From Hyperoplus lanceolatus (lineage: Eukaryota > Chordata > Actinopteri > Uranoscopiformes > Ammodytidae): a DNA stretch of 64,000 nucleotides. Numbering within the stretch: the first letter of the stretch is position 1; every line of letters starts with the position of its first letter. The notes below the pieces were generated by a model that saw only the letters and a program-made list of their open reading frames with translations, had not been told where the DNA came from and searched no databases. Location of the stretch: NCBI GenBank assembly GCA_026929865.2, contig CM049408.1:18286501-18350500 (forward strand), given 5' to 3'. Below, in pieces: positions 23,082-35,012 of the stretch. The translations under genes were made by a program, and so were the position numbers.

Positions 23082-24289
23082 AGGTTTTATGGATTCAGAG
23101 CAAACCGGTCAACAGCACTAGCCTTAACAGAACTCACAGAAGAAATCACTAACTTCACGGACAATAGGAAATTTGCGATCGGGACATTTATAGACTTAAA
23201 AAAAGCATTTGATACTATAAATCACAATATATTAATTACAAAACTAAAACAATATGGGATCCGGGGGGTAGTTTTGAATTGGGTGAGGAGCTATTTAGAG
23301 AGAAGGCAACAATTTGTGATGATGGATGGATTTAAGTCAGAATGCTTGGACATCGTGTGTGGGGTTCCGCAGGGGTCAGTGCTGGGACCAGTGTTATTTA
23401 ACTTGTATATCAATGATATTTGCAATGTATCGAAATCTCTAAAATTTATACTTTTTGCGGATGACACAAATATACTGGTTTCTGGGGAAAATTTGCAGCA
23501 ACTTCTGTCCACATTGACCGCAGAGATTAGCAAACTAAAAAAATGGTTTGACAGAAATAAGCTATCTCTAAACCTAAATAAAACTAAAATTATGATATTG
23601 GAAACTGTAAAAAATCGGAAAACATTGAGGTACAAATAGAGGGTGTAAACTTAGAAAGGGTATATGAAAACAAATTTCTAGGGGTAATCATTGACGACAG
23701 AATTTGCTGGAAACCTCATATAAAACACATACAAACCAAACTATCAAGAAGCATTTCAGTCCTGTCCAAAGCTAAGCACTTCCTGAATAATAAATCACTC
23801 CATATTCTTTATAACTCATTAATATTACCATATTTGTATTACTGTTCAGAAATCTGGGGAAACACATACAAATGCTCTTTACAACCGTTGTATATTCTTC
23901 AGAAGCGAGCCATTAGAATAATCCATAATGTAAATTATCATGAACATACTAATCAACTATTCATACAGTCCAAAACTCTCAAATTTCCTGATCTGGTTGA
24001 ATTAAAAACTGCCCAAACAATCTTCAAAGCCAGAAATAATATGCTACCAATAAACATACAGGCAATGTTTTCTGAAAGGGATGGACGTTATAAGTTAAGG
24101 GGACAGCTGAACTTCAAGGTCCACCACACACGCACAACGAAAAAGAGCTTTTGTATCAGCATCTACGGAGTTAAATTGTGGAATAAGTTAAGTGTGGAAG
24201 TACAGAAAAGCCAAAACATAAGACAGTTCAAAAACAAATATAAAGACATCATCTTCACAAAGTACAGAAATTTAGAAAAGCCTTTGTAA
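23082..24289 (+). pseudogene. LINE reverse transcriptase fragment, one frameshift
   Basis: The first frame (23082-23638) holds RT motifs in order: FIDLKKAFDTINHNIL, GVPQGSVLGPVLFNLYIND, then the catalytic FADDT box. After about 23600 the reading moves by one base into a second frame (23624-24289) with ENKFLGVIIDDRICWKPH, a YLYYCSEIWG segment, LQKRAIRI and a C-terminal KLWNKL region, all typical of the LINE RT thumb and tail. A one-base loss in a T run near 23598 would explain it. The N-terminal endonuclease is missing through truncation, so it is inactive. Confidence 0.88.
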
Positions 24290-24483
24290 CATGGACATAT
24301 GTAGACTGTAGTTTTGTAGAATACATGGTATTTGTATTTATATTTGTAATATTTATATATGTATAGTAACTTACAATATACATGTATGGGTATTTATAAT
24401 GTAATATAAATAGTTTATAGTATATATATATATATGATTGTTTATTATATATATGTATATGTGTGTGTGTATGTATGTATGTG

Positions 24484-24527
<44 letters not shown>

Positions 24528-24809
24528 AATGATTCAGTACTCATGTATATGATTCAGTACTCATGTATATATGCATTATTATAGCTTTTTATTATACTGA
24601 CATGCTAATAACATAATCTATCCAAGCAAAATTGATCTGTTAAGGGGTAGGACTAGATACGTTTTTTACTTCCTCCTACCCCCTTTCGAACATGTCTGTT
24701 TTTTTTGTTTTTTTTATTCTATTTCTTTGTTTTGCTTTTGTTTGTTTGTTATTTATTCATCTATTTTTTGTATTGCATGTTCGAAATAAAGACAATAAAT
24801 CAATCAATC
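23082..24809 (+). mobile_element. 5'-truncated non-LTR retrotransposon (LINE)
   Basis: Carries the 3' part of a reverse transcriptase frame (23082-24289), a 3' untranslated part with a TA/TG array (24419-24522), and a terminal phrase ATGTTCGAAATAAAG with an (AATC)n tail at the right end. No LTR is present. Start and end fit target-primed insertion with 5' truncation. I recall similar tails in fish LINEs but cannot name the clade from this. Confidence 0.85.
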
Positions 24810-25730
24810 AATCAATAAATGCACGGAAAAGCAGAATCAAATACTTCCTAACTCAATATACAGATAGACATAATTTGTTCATCCTTTTATTCTCATGCAA
24901 TATGTCCTCATATTAGCAAGTTTTTCCTGCTGTGCTGCCTCGTCTTTTCTGTAGAGATTTCCTCTGAGACTCCTGTCTTCAAACAGGAACAGAGCTCTAG
25001 CGTTACGCTCCCTGTATGCCAAGGTCAAAAACAGAAGAAAGCTCAATCGTGTGTGTAGCCCTGAAAAAGACAAGTAGGAATAACATGCACTTCATCGTGT
25101 AACATAACTCAAATGGGATGACCATGCATGACATTTTTTTCCCCAAACACTTAGCTCAGTTGCTGCTGTTGGTTAAACCCCTACAACTGAACAGAAATAG
25201 TTGAATCATAGATATAGGTACAACAGAGATGTGAATATTTCCGAATGTTAAGGTGATGAGGTGATGTAGTGAAGAAAATGTATACAAAGTGGAGGTGGTC
25301 TTTATATTGCCCTTCTATACTGCACCACACCTGAGTCATATGCTCTTACTGACAGAAGTTGTCAGTATGCTAACAGTTAGCTTACATTTCAAAGAGAAAA
25401 GTCTGTCTTTTCTAAAGAGCTCCAGGGAGTTTACTCCTTCCTTCATAAAGTACCAGGCAATGAAAAACCCGGCAATGAAAAATGGCTCTGATGGTGTTAA
25501 AAGGTGCACTCGGTAGGCATGCTAAGCTGCACTGCTGAAATATTGGTTCCCCATCCTGATTAAAATGCCTGGATGTATAAATATGCAGTAAACAAAGGGG
25601 TACCATTTTGGGGGTTTAAAATATGGTCACCTTAAATTTTCATTTTCAGCTATCAAAATAAACAGTTGCCGGCTTGATATGAGAAGCCAGATGTTGTCCT
25701 CATTTGTCTGACAACAAGGAAATATTGTTT
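24810..25730. other. Non-coding DNA, nothing recognised
   Basis: No supported feature on either strand. Confidence 0.5.
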
Positions 25731-25785
<55 letters not shown>

Positions 25786-25833
25786 ATGAATGAATGAATG
25801 AATGAATGAATAAATAAATAAATAAATAAATAA
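25731..25833 (+). repeat. (GAAA)n-(GAAT)n-(AAAT)n compound microsatellite
   Basis: Three consecutive tetranucleotide runs, each differing from the last by one base: AAAG, then AATG, then AAAT. This suggests spread of point changes inside one original array. Confidence 0.95.
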
Positions 25834-28430
25834 GCATGTTATATTTGTAAACCTGCCAGTGTCATATTTGCAAACTGTAACTTACTAAACAAGAATGGAA
25901 AACAGGTAGCAACAACAACAAAGGGTTTCCTCAGGGAAAGAAACCTCCATGCTGTATGGCAGAGAAGTCACTTCATAAAGTCCTCTGAGGCTGAAAATGC
26001 TGACTAGCACCAACTACATTGACAACAAGACACATCCTTTGGGAGTTCAGTGGTGAAACTTTAAGTTAAGTTAACTCAATTTGAAAAAAACTTTCCACAA
26101 ATAACATCAGCGGCAGCCTTGGCATGAATGAATCATATTCCCAAACTTATCTCTCTCTTCAGATTCTTTTAGTTTCTGGCTTCATCCAGAAGAACTATAG
26201 ATGTATTTCCTTTTCCTTCAGGTCTATGCCAAAGGCCCCTGAAGACATCACATGCTCAGGGGGAAGATGAAGAAAAAGATGTGCAGAGATGGACTACATT
26301 TCAGGTGAAATTGTGAGTGTGAAGGACTAAGATCTAAGGGGAGAAAGAGGGGTGCTCTGGGCATCAGAGGAGACTTTAATCATGAGCTGCGAGGTGGAGA
26401 ATGCAGGGAGGGCCTTGAATAGATCCATTGTTCAATTCTAGTGGGTCTGGCCATAAACACACAAGAACAGGTGCAGGTAATCACGCTGTCTTTGATGGGT
26501 TTCTTTCACTCTCTCTCCCCCTCTATCTGCTCTCTGAAAGTCACCAACAACTTGCACAGGGATACTGATGAGTGACAGCTTCAAACCTGACACATTGCTC
26601 TCTACGTGAACAGTGCAGAAAAAGAGAGGTTATTTGGTTTGTTTCAACACAGCACATCTATTTTATAACCTTCGCCTAACTCATTTAAGCAAATTACTCT
26701 TGACTTTCCTCTTGTATAAATAAATCCTAAAATATATAGCCATATCCAGTTTTGCACTTGGGTGTGTTCCTCTCCCTTCGGCTATGTTGCTCTACAGCAC
26801 CAGGAGGAGATGGACTCCATTTAAGCGGTAATCCATTCATGGTCAATTTAAAAATGTCCCTCATGATCAACTAATTATCTGTGTGGAAACTGTTGAAAGG
26901 AAAGAGCAGGGGAAAACCAATGTAGCATTATCTAAGTTTGGCTTTGCTGAATTTGCTGTGAGATAGTCGGAAAGACTAGTTGGTTCAGACGGCGTCCTCA
27001 CATGGTTTTACACTGTTGCTGAAGGTGAATTTTTTTTGGTTTTAGTATAGTGAATAGATACATTCTCAGTCTGTTAATGCCGGGGGAATGCATCTTCACC
27101 AGCCTCCAGGAACTCAAAAGATAGGATAAAGCTGGACTTTCACTGTTTGTTAGTTTAAATTATTAACACTGTATTTGGGTATTGGCAGAAATCTCAGAGG
27201 CCGATATCTCCTCAGTTCTGTCAGATGTATTGACGTTGGCACACACTGCGAGTATTTTGTATATTTTTCTGTTATTTTCACACTAGTATTGGAAAGACAC
27301 TATAACAACTATTGGTTTGAACTGAAACTGTAAATCAAAAAATAGTATGTAGGAAATATTGGATTAATATTATATGGATAATGTGTTTCTGAGTTATAGA
27401 GTATGTTCTTCCAAGTTGTCAGCTTTTCTCTCTTTACTGGTGAAGTGTGTTTATTGGTTGGGTGGATGAGCTAATATGCTGTAACGCGCCTGTGGTGAAA
27501 CTTATGTATTTGAGTTGTTGACAAGATGAGAGAGGAGGTGAGAGAGAAGTGCTACAAGTTGATTGAAAAACGAATTCAGACCATTAATCACGACAGCTGA
27601 TTGTGGGCCGCAATGCGAACATCTCAAATTGCTTTTCTGTCTCTGACATTCTCATTAGCATCGCTCTCTTTTGTCTTTTCTCTGTCCGTCTCTCACCATC
27701 TTACTCATTCCCTCTTACCTCTTTATGTGACTTGATTTGGAAAGCAGCAGTGACAGCCAGCTAGATGGTCTGTTTCTTTCAGTAAAAAAACAACTTGCCC
27801 CAGTTTAAAATAAATCACTATCAATAACGCAATAGTTTTAAAGTAATTGCATTCCCTTGGTAGGTCTTTTTATGTCATCTACACTGATGTAAATAAAGGA
27901 GCCTGGAGTTGTTGAAACTACAACTTGTGTTAACAAGAGAAAGCTTTGATACTATTAAACCACACACAGCGAACCTCGGAGCAAGTCAATGGTGGGTGTG
28001 AGATTAAACACCCCAAGTTACGAGTCAGGATGAAATTAAGGCTTGAGCGAATAGAAAATAAAGAGAATGTGTGAATTGATTCACTTTAAAAAAAAGGCTA
28101 GAAGATCTCATCAGCTATCAGGAGAAATTAGATTTACGCTGAAGGCAGATTTCCTGAAACAAGGTGAAAGCACTATTTCCCATGTGGCCTTGAAGAGTGA
28201 TGGACTGCATGTATGCGTGACCAACATACATTACTTTTGCACAGAGGCGCAAGTGCAGTCTGGAGGCTGCATCACTGTTAATACATTGTAAGCTTGAGGA
28301 GTGGTGGATCAACATGTGGGTGACCTTGAATAATGACAAATCACATTAGCTTCTGTCATCCAAAGCCTCGACAAAATGCCAAAAAGCCTTTTCACAGAGG
28401 CTTTTTTATGTGCACCGCTTACACACAGAT
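25834..28430. other. Non-coding DNA, nothing recognised
   Basis: About 2.6 kb with no gene-like frame longer than 80 codons and no clear repeat. It could include host regulatory DNA, but nothing in the sequence shows it. Confidence 0.5.
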
Positions 28431-29318
28431 CAGAGCCGGCCCGAGGCATAAGCGAACTAAGCGGCCGCTTGGGGCCCCCGACTGCCTGGGGGCCCCCTAA
28501 AAAAAAAAAAAAAAAAAAATTTTTTTTTTTTTTAGTTTGTGTGTTAACATCATACTATGCAAATATGAGTTATCATACAAAAAAATGAATACAATGTTTT
28601 GGTCTAGATAATTAATAGCCTAAAAATGTAATTAGTTCATCTCGGAGGAAATCCGAAATTATCTGATCATGTCACGTTCACATCCATGCACAGTGTGTAT
28701 TAAGTTTATTTAAAAACAATTGGAAATGGGGCTGCCCTCAGTTGCCCATGCACTGTGTATAGTCTATAGCCTATGTCAGCCTTGTCTGTGGAAAAAAAGA
28801 TACAGTAGCTGGATAACAGAGTTCTTCTGCTTCGTTCCTCACACTGCATTTAAATGCATTCACTATATTACAGAGAAATATGTCCCGTAAAAGAAAAAGA
28901 GCTCCAAGCCCAACCCATAATATCTTATTTTATATTAATATTTTTATGGAAAATCCATGTGTCCTTCTTCAATAGCTTCTAATTCATCTGACCCAGTGTC
29001 TCCAAATTATTTGTTCAGACAAGATTTCTCAGTTTTAGCCTCTTAATTTTCCTCTCAAAGTGCACCAGATTCATGCATTTCACTTTAAAAAGGTTAAAAA
29101 AATCTCCCGGGGGGGCATACCCCCGGACCCCCTTAAGAGGGTCTGAATCTCGGCTGTCTAATATTTTCGCACAGCCACACAGTGGAGGCACTAGCAGAAA
29201 ACACTGGGTGTGTGAATGATGTTTTACAAAGATCTATAGTTTCAGCAGCGCTAATATTGGAGAGGGGCCCCCTAATCATATTTCGCTTAGGGCCCCCTGA
29301 AGGCTTGGGCCGGCTCTG
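28431..29318 (+). mobile_element. hAT-type non-autonomous transposon, perfect 8-bp duplication
   Basis: 888 bp. The left end is CAGAGCCGGCCCGAGG and the right end CTTGGGCCGGCTCTG, imperfect inverted repeats. The 8-bp duplication ACACAGAT lies at 28423-28430 and 29319-29326; 8 bp and CAG-type ends are hAT marks. A homopolymer block (A then T) sits at 28499-28533. A short frame from ATG 28880 begins MSRKRKRAPSPTHN, likely the start of a lost transposase, since a relative at 32.6 kb begins nearly the same way. Confidence 0.92.
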
Positions 29319-29326
29319 ACACAGAT

Positions 29327-31050
29327 AATAGATGGGTCGCAGCAACATGCCCCAGAAATTAATATCCAACACGAGTTGCAGATCATTTCATTCATGGTCT
29401 GAAAATGCTCTGTGTTTGTTTTGATTGGTCAAGCTTGTCAAAATCAGGGACAAAATGATCTCATGTTGCGCAGCACATTGCAGCTTGGATGTCGACACAT
29501 TTGGTGACATCCTCAACCTCTAAAAAACTACAGGAGCAGAGTAGTAGAGAACACATATGCAGTTTAAAAAATTTAAATTTACAGCACATATGCCAGTGAC
29601 GCCCCACTAAAAGCAAACCAAAACAAACACTAGCAAATAGCTTACACCTTTGCAAGCTTTTTGTAAATCAGCATTGCAATACTTTCTCCATACATCGTTT
29701 TGTGACAGCTTGGACCCTGGCATACCTTTAGTCCACAGACATTCATAAGCACTTGGTGAAAACTAACTTTCTAACCGACCACTGCAAATTGTCCCTGTCA
29801 GTATTTCAACAAACTGAAAAAAGGTTAATTTCACCCTTATTTGCACCAAACTTTGCATTGCACTGCATTCAGTGGTCCATCAACATTACAATGCACATTT
29901 TGGAGATGAATATGGAGAAATGTCCAACTTCAATGTCCGTGTAAGTAAGAAACCATAATTTTTTCTCACAATGTGTTGAAAAACGATATGCAGGAGGGCC
30001 TATGTCGTATAGTAGAGCTGTCTCAGATACATGGACACCAACTTTAAATTACTTTACTTGTAACATTCACCCTTCTTTGTAGCAGTTTGTCTTACAAGAA
30101 AACAGGAATTGTGTTCTCATACCTTTCCTGACAATCAAATTGATGGAACCAGCGGCAGATGGAGGACTGGAAAAGAATAGGAGAGATGTAATTCAGCTAT
30201 TCAATGGGACCTAAAGAAACCGTTTCCAGGAATTTCATCCACATGTTTATTATCTCCACATCCTATACCTACCCTTTCTCCTTCAAATCTAACGAGTCAG
30301 GAAGCAGAAATCTAACTATCTGAAGTGAAAAAGATAAAAGTGGAATGATAGGATATTACCTATGTATTTACCTAAGAGGTACATTTTTTTCATTTTAAAA
30401 TTCACATTATTAAAAAAGTAGATAACATTATTCCTGCTCCTGTAACTGCAATACAAACAATGGAAAGAGATAATTGTTGACTGTGTATCTACGTATCTGG
30501 TTCATTTTAGCATGGCAACCAGTTGCAACTTTATTAAACTTCATTGCGAGCCTTAAAATATTACATGCATGATCTTGATGGGAATTATCACAACTGAGTG
30601 CCTTTCCAGCCAATTACCTTGCAAGGCTCAGAGTCTTCCAGACAGCATACATCCTCATGAGATACCATGAAATGAGCATGTCTAATAATCACGTTCTCCA
30701 CTTGCAAAAGGAGAAGTGTGTTTTGCGCACCATGACATATGAAATAAGGTGTGAGGCTGCGATTGAAGATGTGATACTAACATTCGCCAGTGACCACAAG
30801 GCTTTCCCCAGCTTTTCCAGACTTTACCGTCCGTGGGAAATGGATAGGGGAGGCCTTAATGGGTGGCGGTCATGACTTATGTGTACGCGCGAGCAGAATT
30901 TTTTTGCCCTTGTAAGATCTCTGTGTCTGCTTTTTGGCACATTTATTGTGAATTGTGTAGAACACAATATGCAAATAAACTTTGAGTGTTGCTGTGTGGG
31001 AGATTTGATTCTTGCATGTTTTTTTCTCCAAAATGTTTATGAATAACATA
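29327..31050. other. Non-coding DNA, nothing recognised
   Basis: No supported gene or repeat. Frames of 60 to 79 codons occur at random. Confidence 0.5.
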
Positions 31051-31052
31051 TA

Positions 31053-32174
31053 GGGGAAGGTGGGGTGATTTGTGCATTTTGGAAGTTGCAAAACCCATTG
31101 TTTCTAGAAAACCGTGGAAGAAATTGGAAATGTGACCACATATTTAAGAAGAGCCATCCATTTGACTCATCCTGTAAAGAAGGGAGACACAAGGAATAAG
31201 ATATAAGCACATTTAAGCTCAAAAAACTGTGTTTTGCCTTTCAAAGTAAAATTTCCATGATCAAGGTTTTTTGATTATTGTGTCTGAACAATTATAGACA
31301 CGTTTGAAAACATTTGACACATGTTTTAGTGCTTTGGTATGCTATACTTTGAGTCTATATAGTTAGCACAATGTCAACCCTAAATTGCTGCATCATGCCT
31401 ATTATCCAAAATTCTGGGGATGGGGTGATTTGTGCGCAAGGGCCTGGGTGAGTTATAAGTAAGTAAGTAAGTAAAATGTATTTATAAAAGCACATTTATG
31501 ACAGTTTGCACTGTCCAAAGTGCTGTACATAGTGCATTCAGTAGGTAAACAATGAAGGTAAAATAACAATAACCAAAATAAAAGACGTAAAGCCCATACA
31601 TCCACATAAACACAGATAGTAGTGCAGAGGTAAGTAAGTAGTGCAGAGGTTAATGGGGAGGAAACACCAGGGTGTACATATGGGTTTTGAGCCTTGATTT
31701 AAAGGCAGAAATGTAGGGGGAATCACATTTGTCAGGTGGCAGTTGGTTCCACAAGCACGGAGCAACTAGTGCAAAGTACATTTCTGAGAGTTGTGCCAGT
31801 GGCATGGCTGTATACGCTGGTCACCAAAAGAAAGTGATTGTCTACAGTAGCTCAGAAGAGAGTGACATCTCAATTCCACTTAACGACACCACTGATGAGT
31901 TCAGATGGCCAGAAAGATGATGATGGTGACTTTGTCATTGTGACACAATGACGCACAAATCACCCCACTACGTGGGGTGATTTGTGCGACAAGACAACTT
32001 TTTTTCCGAAAGCTATATTTCTTAAACAGTTTATTCCAGATCCAAAGTTTTTATTGCCAGGGATGCACAACATCCTGAAATATATGTACATATTTGAGTT
32101 GGAGACATAACTGTCAAGGCCTCACTTTAAAATCACTTTGAGTAAAAAGTTGCACAAATCACCCCACCTTCCCC
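31053..32174 (+). mobile_element. TA-flanked TIR transposon, non-autonomous
   Basis: Ends GGGGAAGGTGGGGTGATTTG and its inverse CAAATCACCCCACCTTCCCC, a near-perfect 24-bp inverted repeat, with TA at 31051-31052 and 32175-32176. TA duplication suggests the Tc1/mariner-pogo group. The phrase GGGGTGATTTGTGC recurs inside at about 31424, and as a palindrome at 31957-31988. A dispersed repeat is nested at 31443-31790. A frame ending near 31920 is acidic (SSSEESDIS) and may be a transposase tail relic. Confidence 0.85.
31443..31790 (+). repeat. Dispersed fish repeat inside the TA-flanked element
   Basis: Begins with (GTAA)n at 31457, then TTTATAAAAGCACATTTATG and CCAAAGTGCTGTACA, and ends with a GTTGGTTCCACAAGC segment. 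The phrase order resembles fish LINE or SINE tails I recall. It interrupts the element, so it arrived later or was carried along. Confidence 0.5.
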
Positions 32175-32329
32175 TAATATACATTATATACAACATATAA
32201 TGTATCTTTTATTTTTAATCGCAGTATTAACTGTAGGCAGCCTGAGCTGATTGAAGAGAAAGCTTTGGGACTGGGTAACCAGGATGGTGGTAGTCCAGAG
32301 CTATATACTATACACACTATATAGATATA

Positions 32330-33078
32330 TAGTCTTTCCACTATTGCCTCCGATGTCCAGCTGGGTGAAAATAGTAGCCAGCCGAGGGTATACCCCCCCG
32401 GGAGATTTTTTTTTTACCTTTTGTAAGTGAAATGCATGAATCTGGTGCACTTTGAGAGGAAAATTAAGAGGCTAAATCTGAGGAATTTTGTGTGAACAAA
32501 TAATATGGAGACACTGGGTCGGATGAATTAGAAGCTATTGAAGAAAGACACATGGATTTTCCATAGAAATATAAATTTGAAATAAAATATTATGCAGGGT
32601 CCTCTGGGATGGGCTTAGTGCTCTTTTTCTTTTACGGGACATATTTTTCTGTAATATAATGAATTCATTTATATGCAGTGAGAGGAACGAAGCAGAAGAA
32701 CTCTGTTGTCCAGTTATCTTTTTTTCCACAGACGAGGCTGAAATAGGCTATAGACTACAGTATACACAGTGCATGGGCAACTGAGGGCAGCCCCATTTTC
32801 AAATATTTTTAAATAAACTCAATACACACTGTGCATGCCATGGACTTGAACGTGACGTGATCAGTTAACCTCAGATTACCTCCCAAATGAACTGATTAAA
32901 TTATTAAGCTATTAACTATCTACCAAAACATTGTATTCCTTTTATTGTATGATAATTTACATTTATATAATATGATGTTGATATCAAACACACAAACTAA
33001 AAAAAAATTGGGGTGGTCCCCCTGGCAGTCGGGACCCTAAGCAACCGCTCATTTCGCTTATGCCTCGGGCCGGCTCTG
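32330..33078 (-). mobile_element. hAT-type element, inverted relative of 28431-29318
   Basis: Right end CTCGGGCCGGCTCTG at 33078 mirrors the left end of the first copy. Shared blocks run in reverse: the CCCCCCGGGAGATTT block at 32395, AATGCATGAATCTGGTGCAC, and a minus-strand start MSRKRKRALSP within 32535-32729. The inner sequence GAAAATAGTAGCCAG at the left also occurs at 63977. No duplication matching the right flank was found, so the left boundary is approximate and may be truncated. Confidence 0.75.
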
Positions 33079-33210
33079 CTGACCAGTGACTATAAGTCAC
33101 TATAAGCGGATGGGTAACTTGGAGGCAGGCTGTCCTGCCCAACCAATAATACAATTAGAAGCAATGCATGGTATTGGTATATTCTTTAGTATTAATTAAT
33201 TGTCTGAATT

Positions 33211-33561
33211 TTATTTGACATTTTCTTGGACAGCGAATGAACAGGTCCGTCCGATAGTTGGTCTGGACCATTTGCTGTACATCCATCTGTATCCATGCAG
33301 GTTTCCATTTCCCTTCAGCTGTTGCATGATGAAGTCTATCACGTCACCGAGGTCATCGTATTGTCTTCGGCTGTACCCGTGCATTTTTAGCAGCCTAATT
33401 AAGTGCCTCTTACTTATAATAACTCCGTGCCTAACAGCAAGTGACTTTAGAATGTAATTGTAATTCATTTCGAGGTTAAAATAGAACGATATCTCTTCTA
33501 TCTTGTCCATAGCCGACATGCGTCTAACCCCTGCTGCAACAATAGACAACCCAGCACGCAC
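33211..33561 (-). pseudogene. N-terminal fragment of an integrase-type (IS3EU/Ginger-like) transposase
   Basis: A 116-codon minus-strand frame with a likely start at the second Met (MSAMDKIEEISFYFNLEM). It contains HGVIISKRHLIRLLKMHGYS, SRRQYDDLGDVIDFI and NLHGYRWMYSK. I recall this block from fish and cnidarian proteins with an integrase core, where it precedes the DDE domain and resembles the HGYR segment of IS3 transposases. After WMYSK the similarity ends (WSRPTIGRTC), so the catalytic part is missing or beyond a splice or break. A repeat with the phrases TGGCCACAAA and CGTTCCCACAAATT follows at 33573-33680. Confidence 0.6.
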
Positions 33562-33572
33562 TCCTTTTATAA

Positions 33573-33690
33573 TTGTTCATTCGTGGCCACAAAATAAGTA
33601 TCTCGTTCCCACAAATTATTAAACTGTGGCCACAGATTATTAAGTCATGCAAACAGATCACTAAGTCGGGCAAACAGTTTTTTTTTCGGA
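33573..33690. repeat. Short internal repeat, GGCCACA/CCCACAAATT phrases
   Basis: Phrases of the form TGGCCACAGATTATTAAGT, CCCACAAATTATTAAACTG and AAACAGATCACTAAGTCGG recur about every 25-35 bases. It lies just upstream of the integrase-type fragment and may be that element's end sequence. Confidence 0.5.
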
Positions 33691-34808
33691 TGTCACCAGA
33701 GGGGCTCCGTAAGTTCCAGTGTTTCTATTTCTATTTATTATTCCTGGCAGTTTGTTTCTTAGTTTTGGTGTGTAGTAAAAAAATAAATAATAATCAGGTA
33801 AATATGTTGCAGCATTTTTGTGAAAGAGACAACAATATTAATTTCATATTAAAAATAAATAACAAGGTTCAAGATCCAATAAGCCTTTCATTAACTTTGC
33901 ATTAACTTTGTCTTGGTTGACAAGAAAACTTGCAAACAGTAAAAGTCCACTGGGGGATGGTGTTTTCTCACCTCAAGAGTTCATGAAACATGATGCCATC
34001 TCAATTACACAGATAATCCCATACTGATCCTCTGCCTGATATACTTGATTGATCAATGTGAAAGGTTCAAGGTGCCATTTATTTTCCCAAAGCCCTACGT
34101 CTGCCATTATCTTTATTAAAAAAACAAAACAAACAAACCAGGCATTCATTGTTGAACCTTCTTTTTCAAAGATTTTATTCAGGTGAATGTAATAATGCAT
34201 CTTGACTGCAGGTGTGCAGGGCGCAGAGTAGAGTAAACTGTGTGTTTCACAGATTGTGTCAGCCTCACGTTGGCCCTTCAAAGTGTCAAGGCCCGGCCTC
34301 AAAATGCTTATCCGCATTGCAGGCAATCGGACTGAAATTACTTTGAGCTTTAGTGTTTCTAAATTCCCTCAGAAGTTTACAGTTTGATAATATAGGACAA
34401 AGCTTTCATCTGACAGCAGTGTAGGCGTGACAGCATGCCAAGTTGCCATACACAACAAGCTTTGAGTCATCACGATGGTCGAATAATCAGGTGAATGAGA
34501 AGTGTGGGAAGCAGAAGCAGCCTACATTCACCTTTGTGGTGACCATTACCATTTGTTACATAACCGTCTTTCTCACCCACTGAAACGTCTTGTGGTTTCC
34601 AGAGTAGCAAATGATTGGCAGTAACGTGGTGGATAGTGGGCAGATTAACATTTCAAAATATTTATTAAACAGCTTGTTTGTTTTAGATTTAACTTTGGGT
34701 TTTATAGTCGACACCCAGTTTGAGCCATTGAATCCAAAACTCCTATGGGCATTTATTTATTCAGAATCGACTGCTGCAGAAAGCCAGGGACTGAGGCTAT
34801 CTTTGTTC
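33691..34808. other. Non-coding DNA, nothing recognised
   Basis: No supported feature on either strand. Confidence 0.5.
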
Positions 34809-34817
34809 TTGCTGTTT

Positions 34818-34997
34818 TTTTTAAAGATATTTTTTTGGAATTTCTATGCTTTATTGATAGTGTAGAGACAGAGTTGAAATGGGGCAGAGAGGGGAGTGAC
34901 ATGCAGGGAACAACCACGGGCTGGAATCGAACCCGGGTCCGCTGCTGGCCGAGGCCCATGGAGGGGACGCCCTACCAACTGAGCTAAGGGCGCCCCC
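34818..34997 (-). mobile_element. tRNA-derived SINE with target-site duplication
   Basis: Reverse orientation. Box A is at 34986-34975 and box B at 34933-34923, both intact. Body and A-rich tail match the SINE at 12381. The 9-bp sequence TTGCTGTTT occurs at 34809-34817 and at 35004-35012, fitting a target duplication from LINE-driven insertion. Confidence 0.87.
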
Positions 34998-35012
34998 GTG
35001 TTTTTGCTGTTT

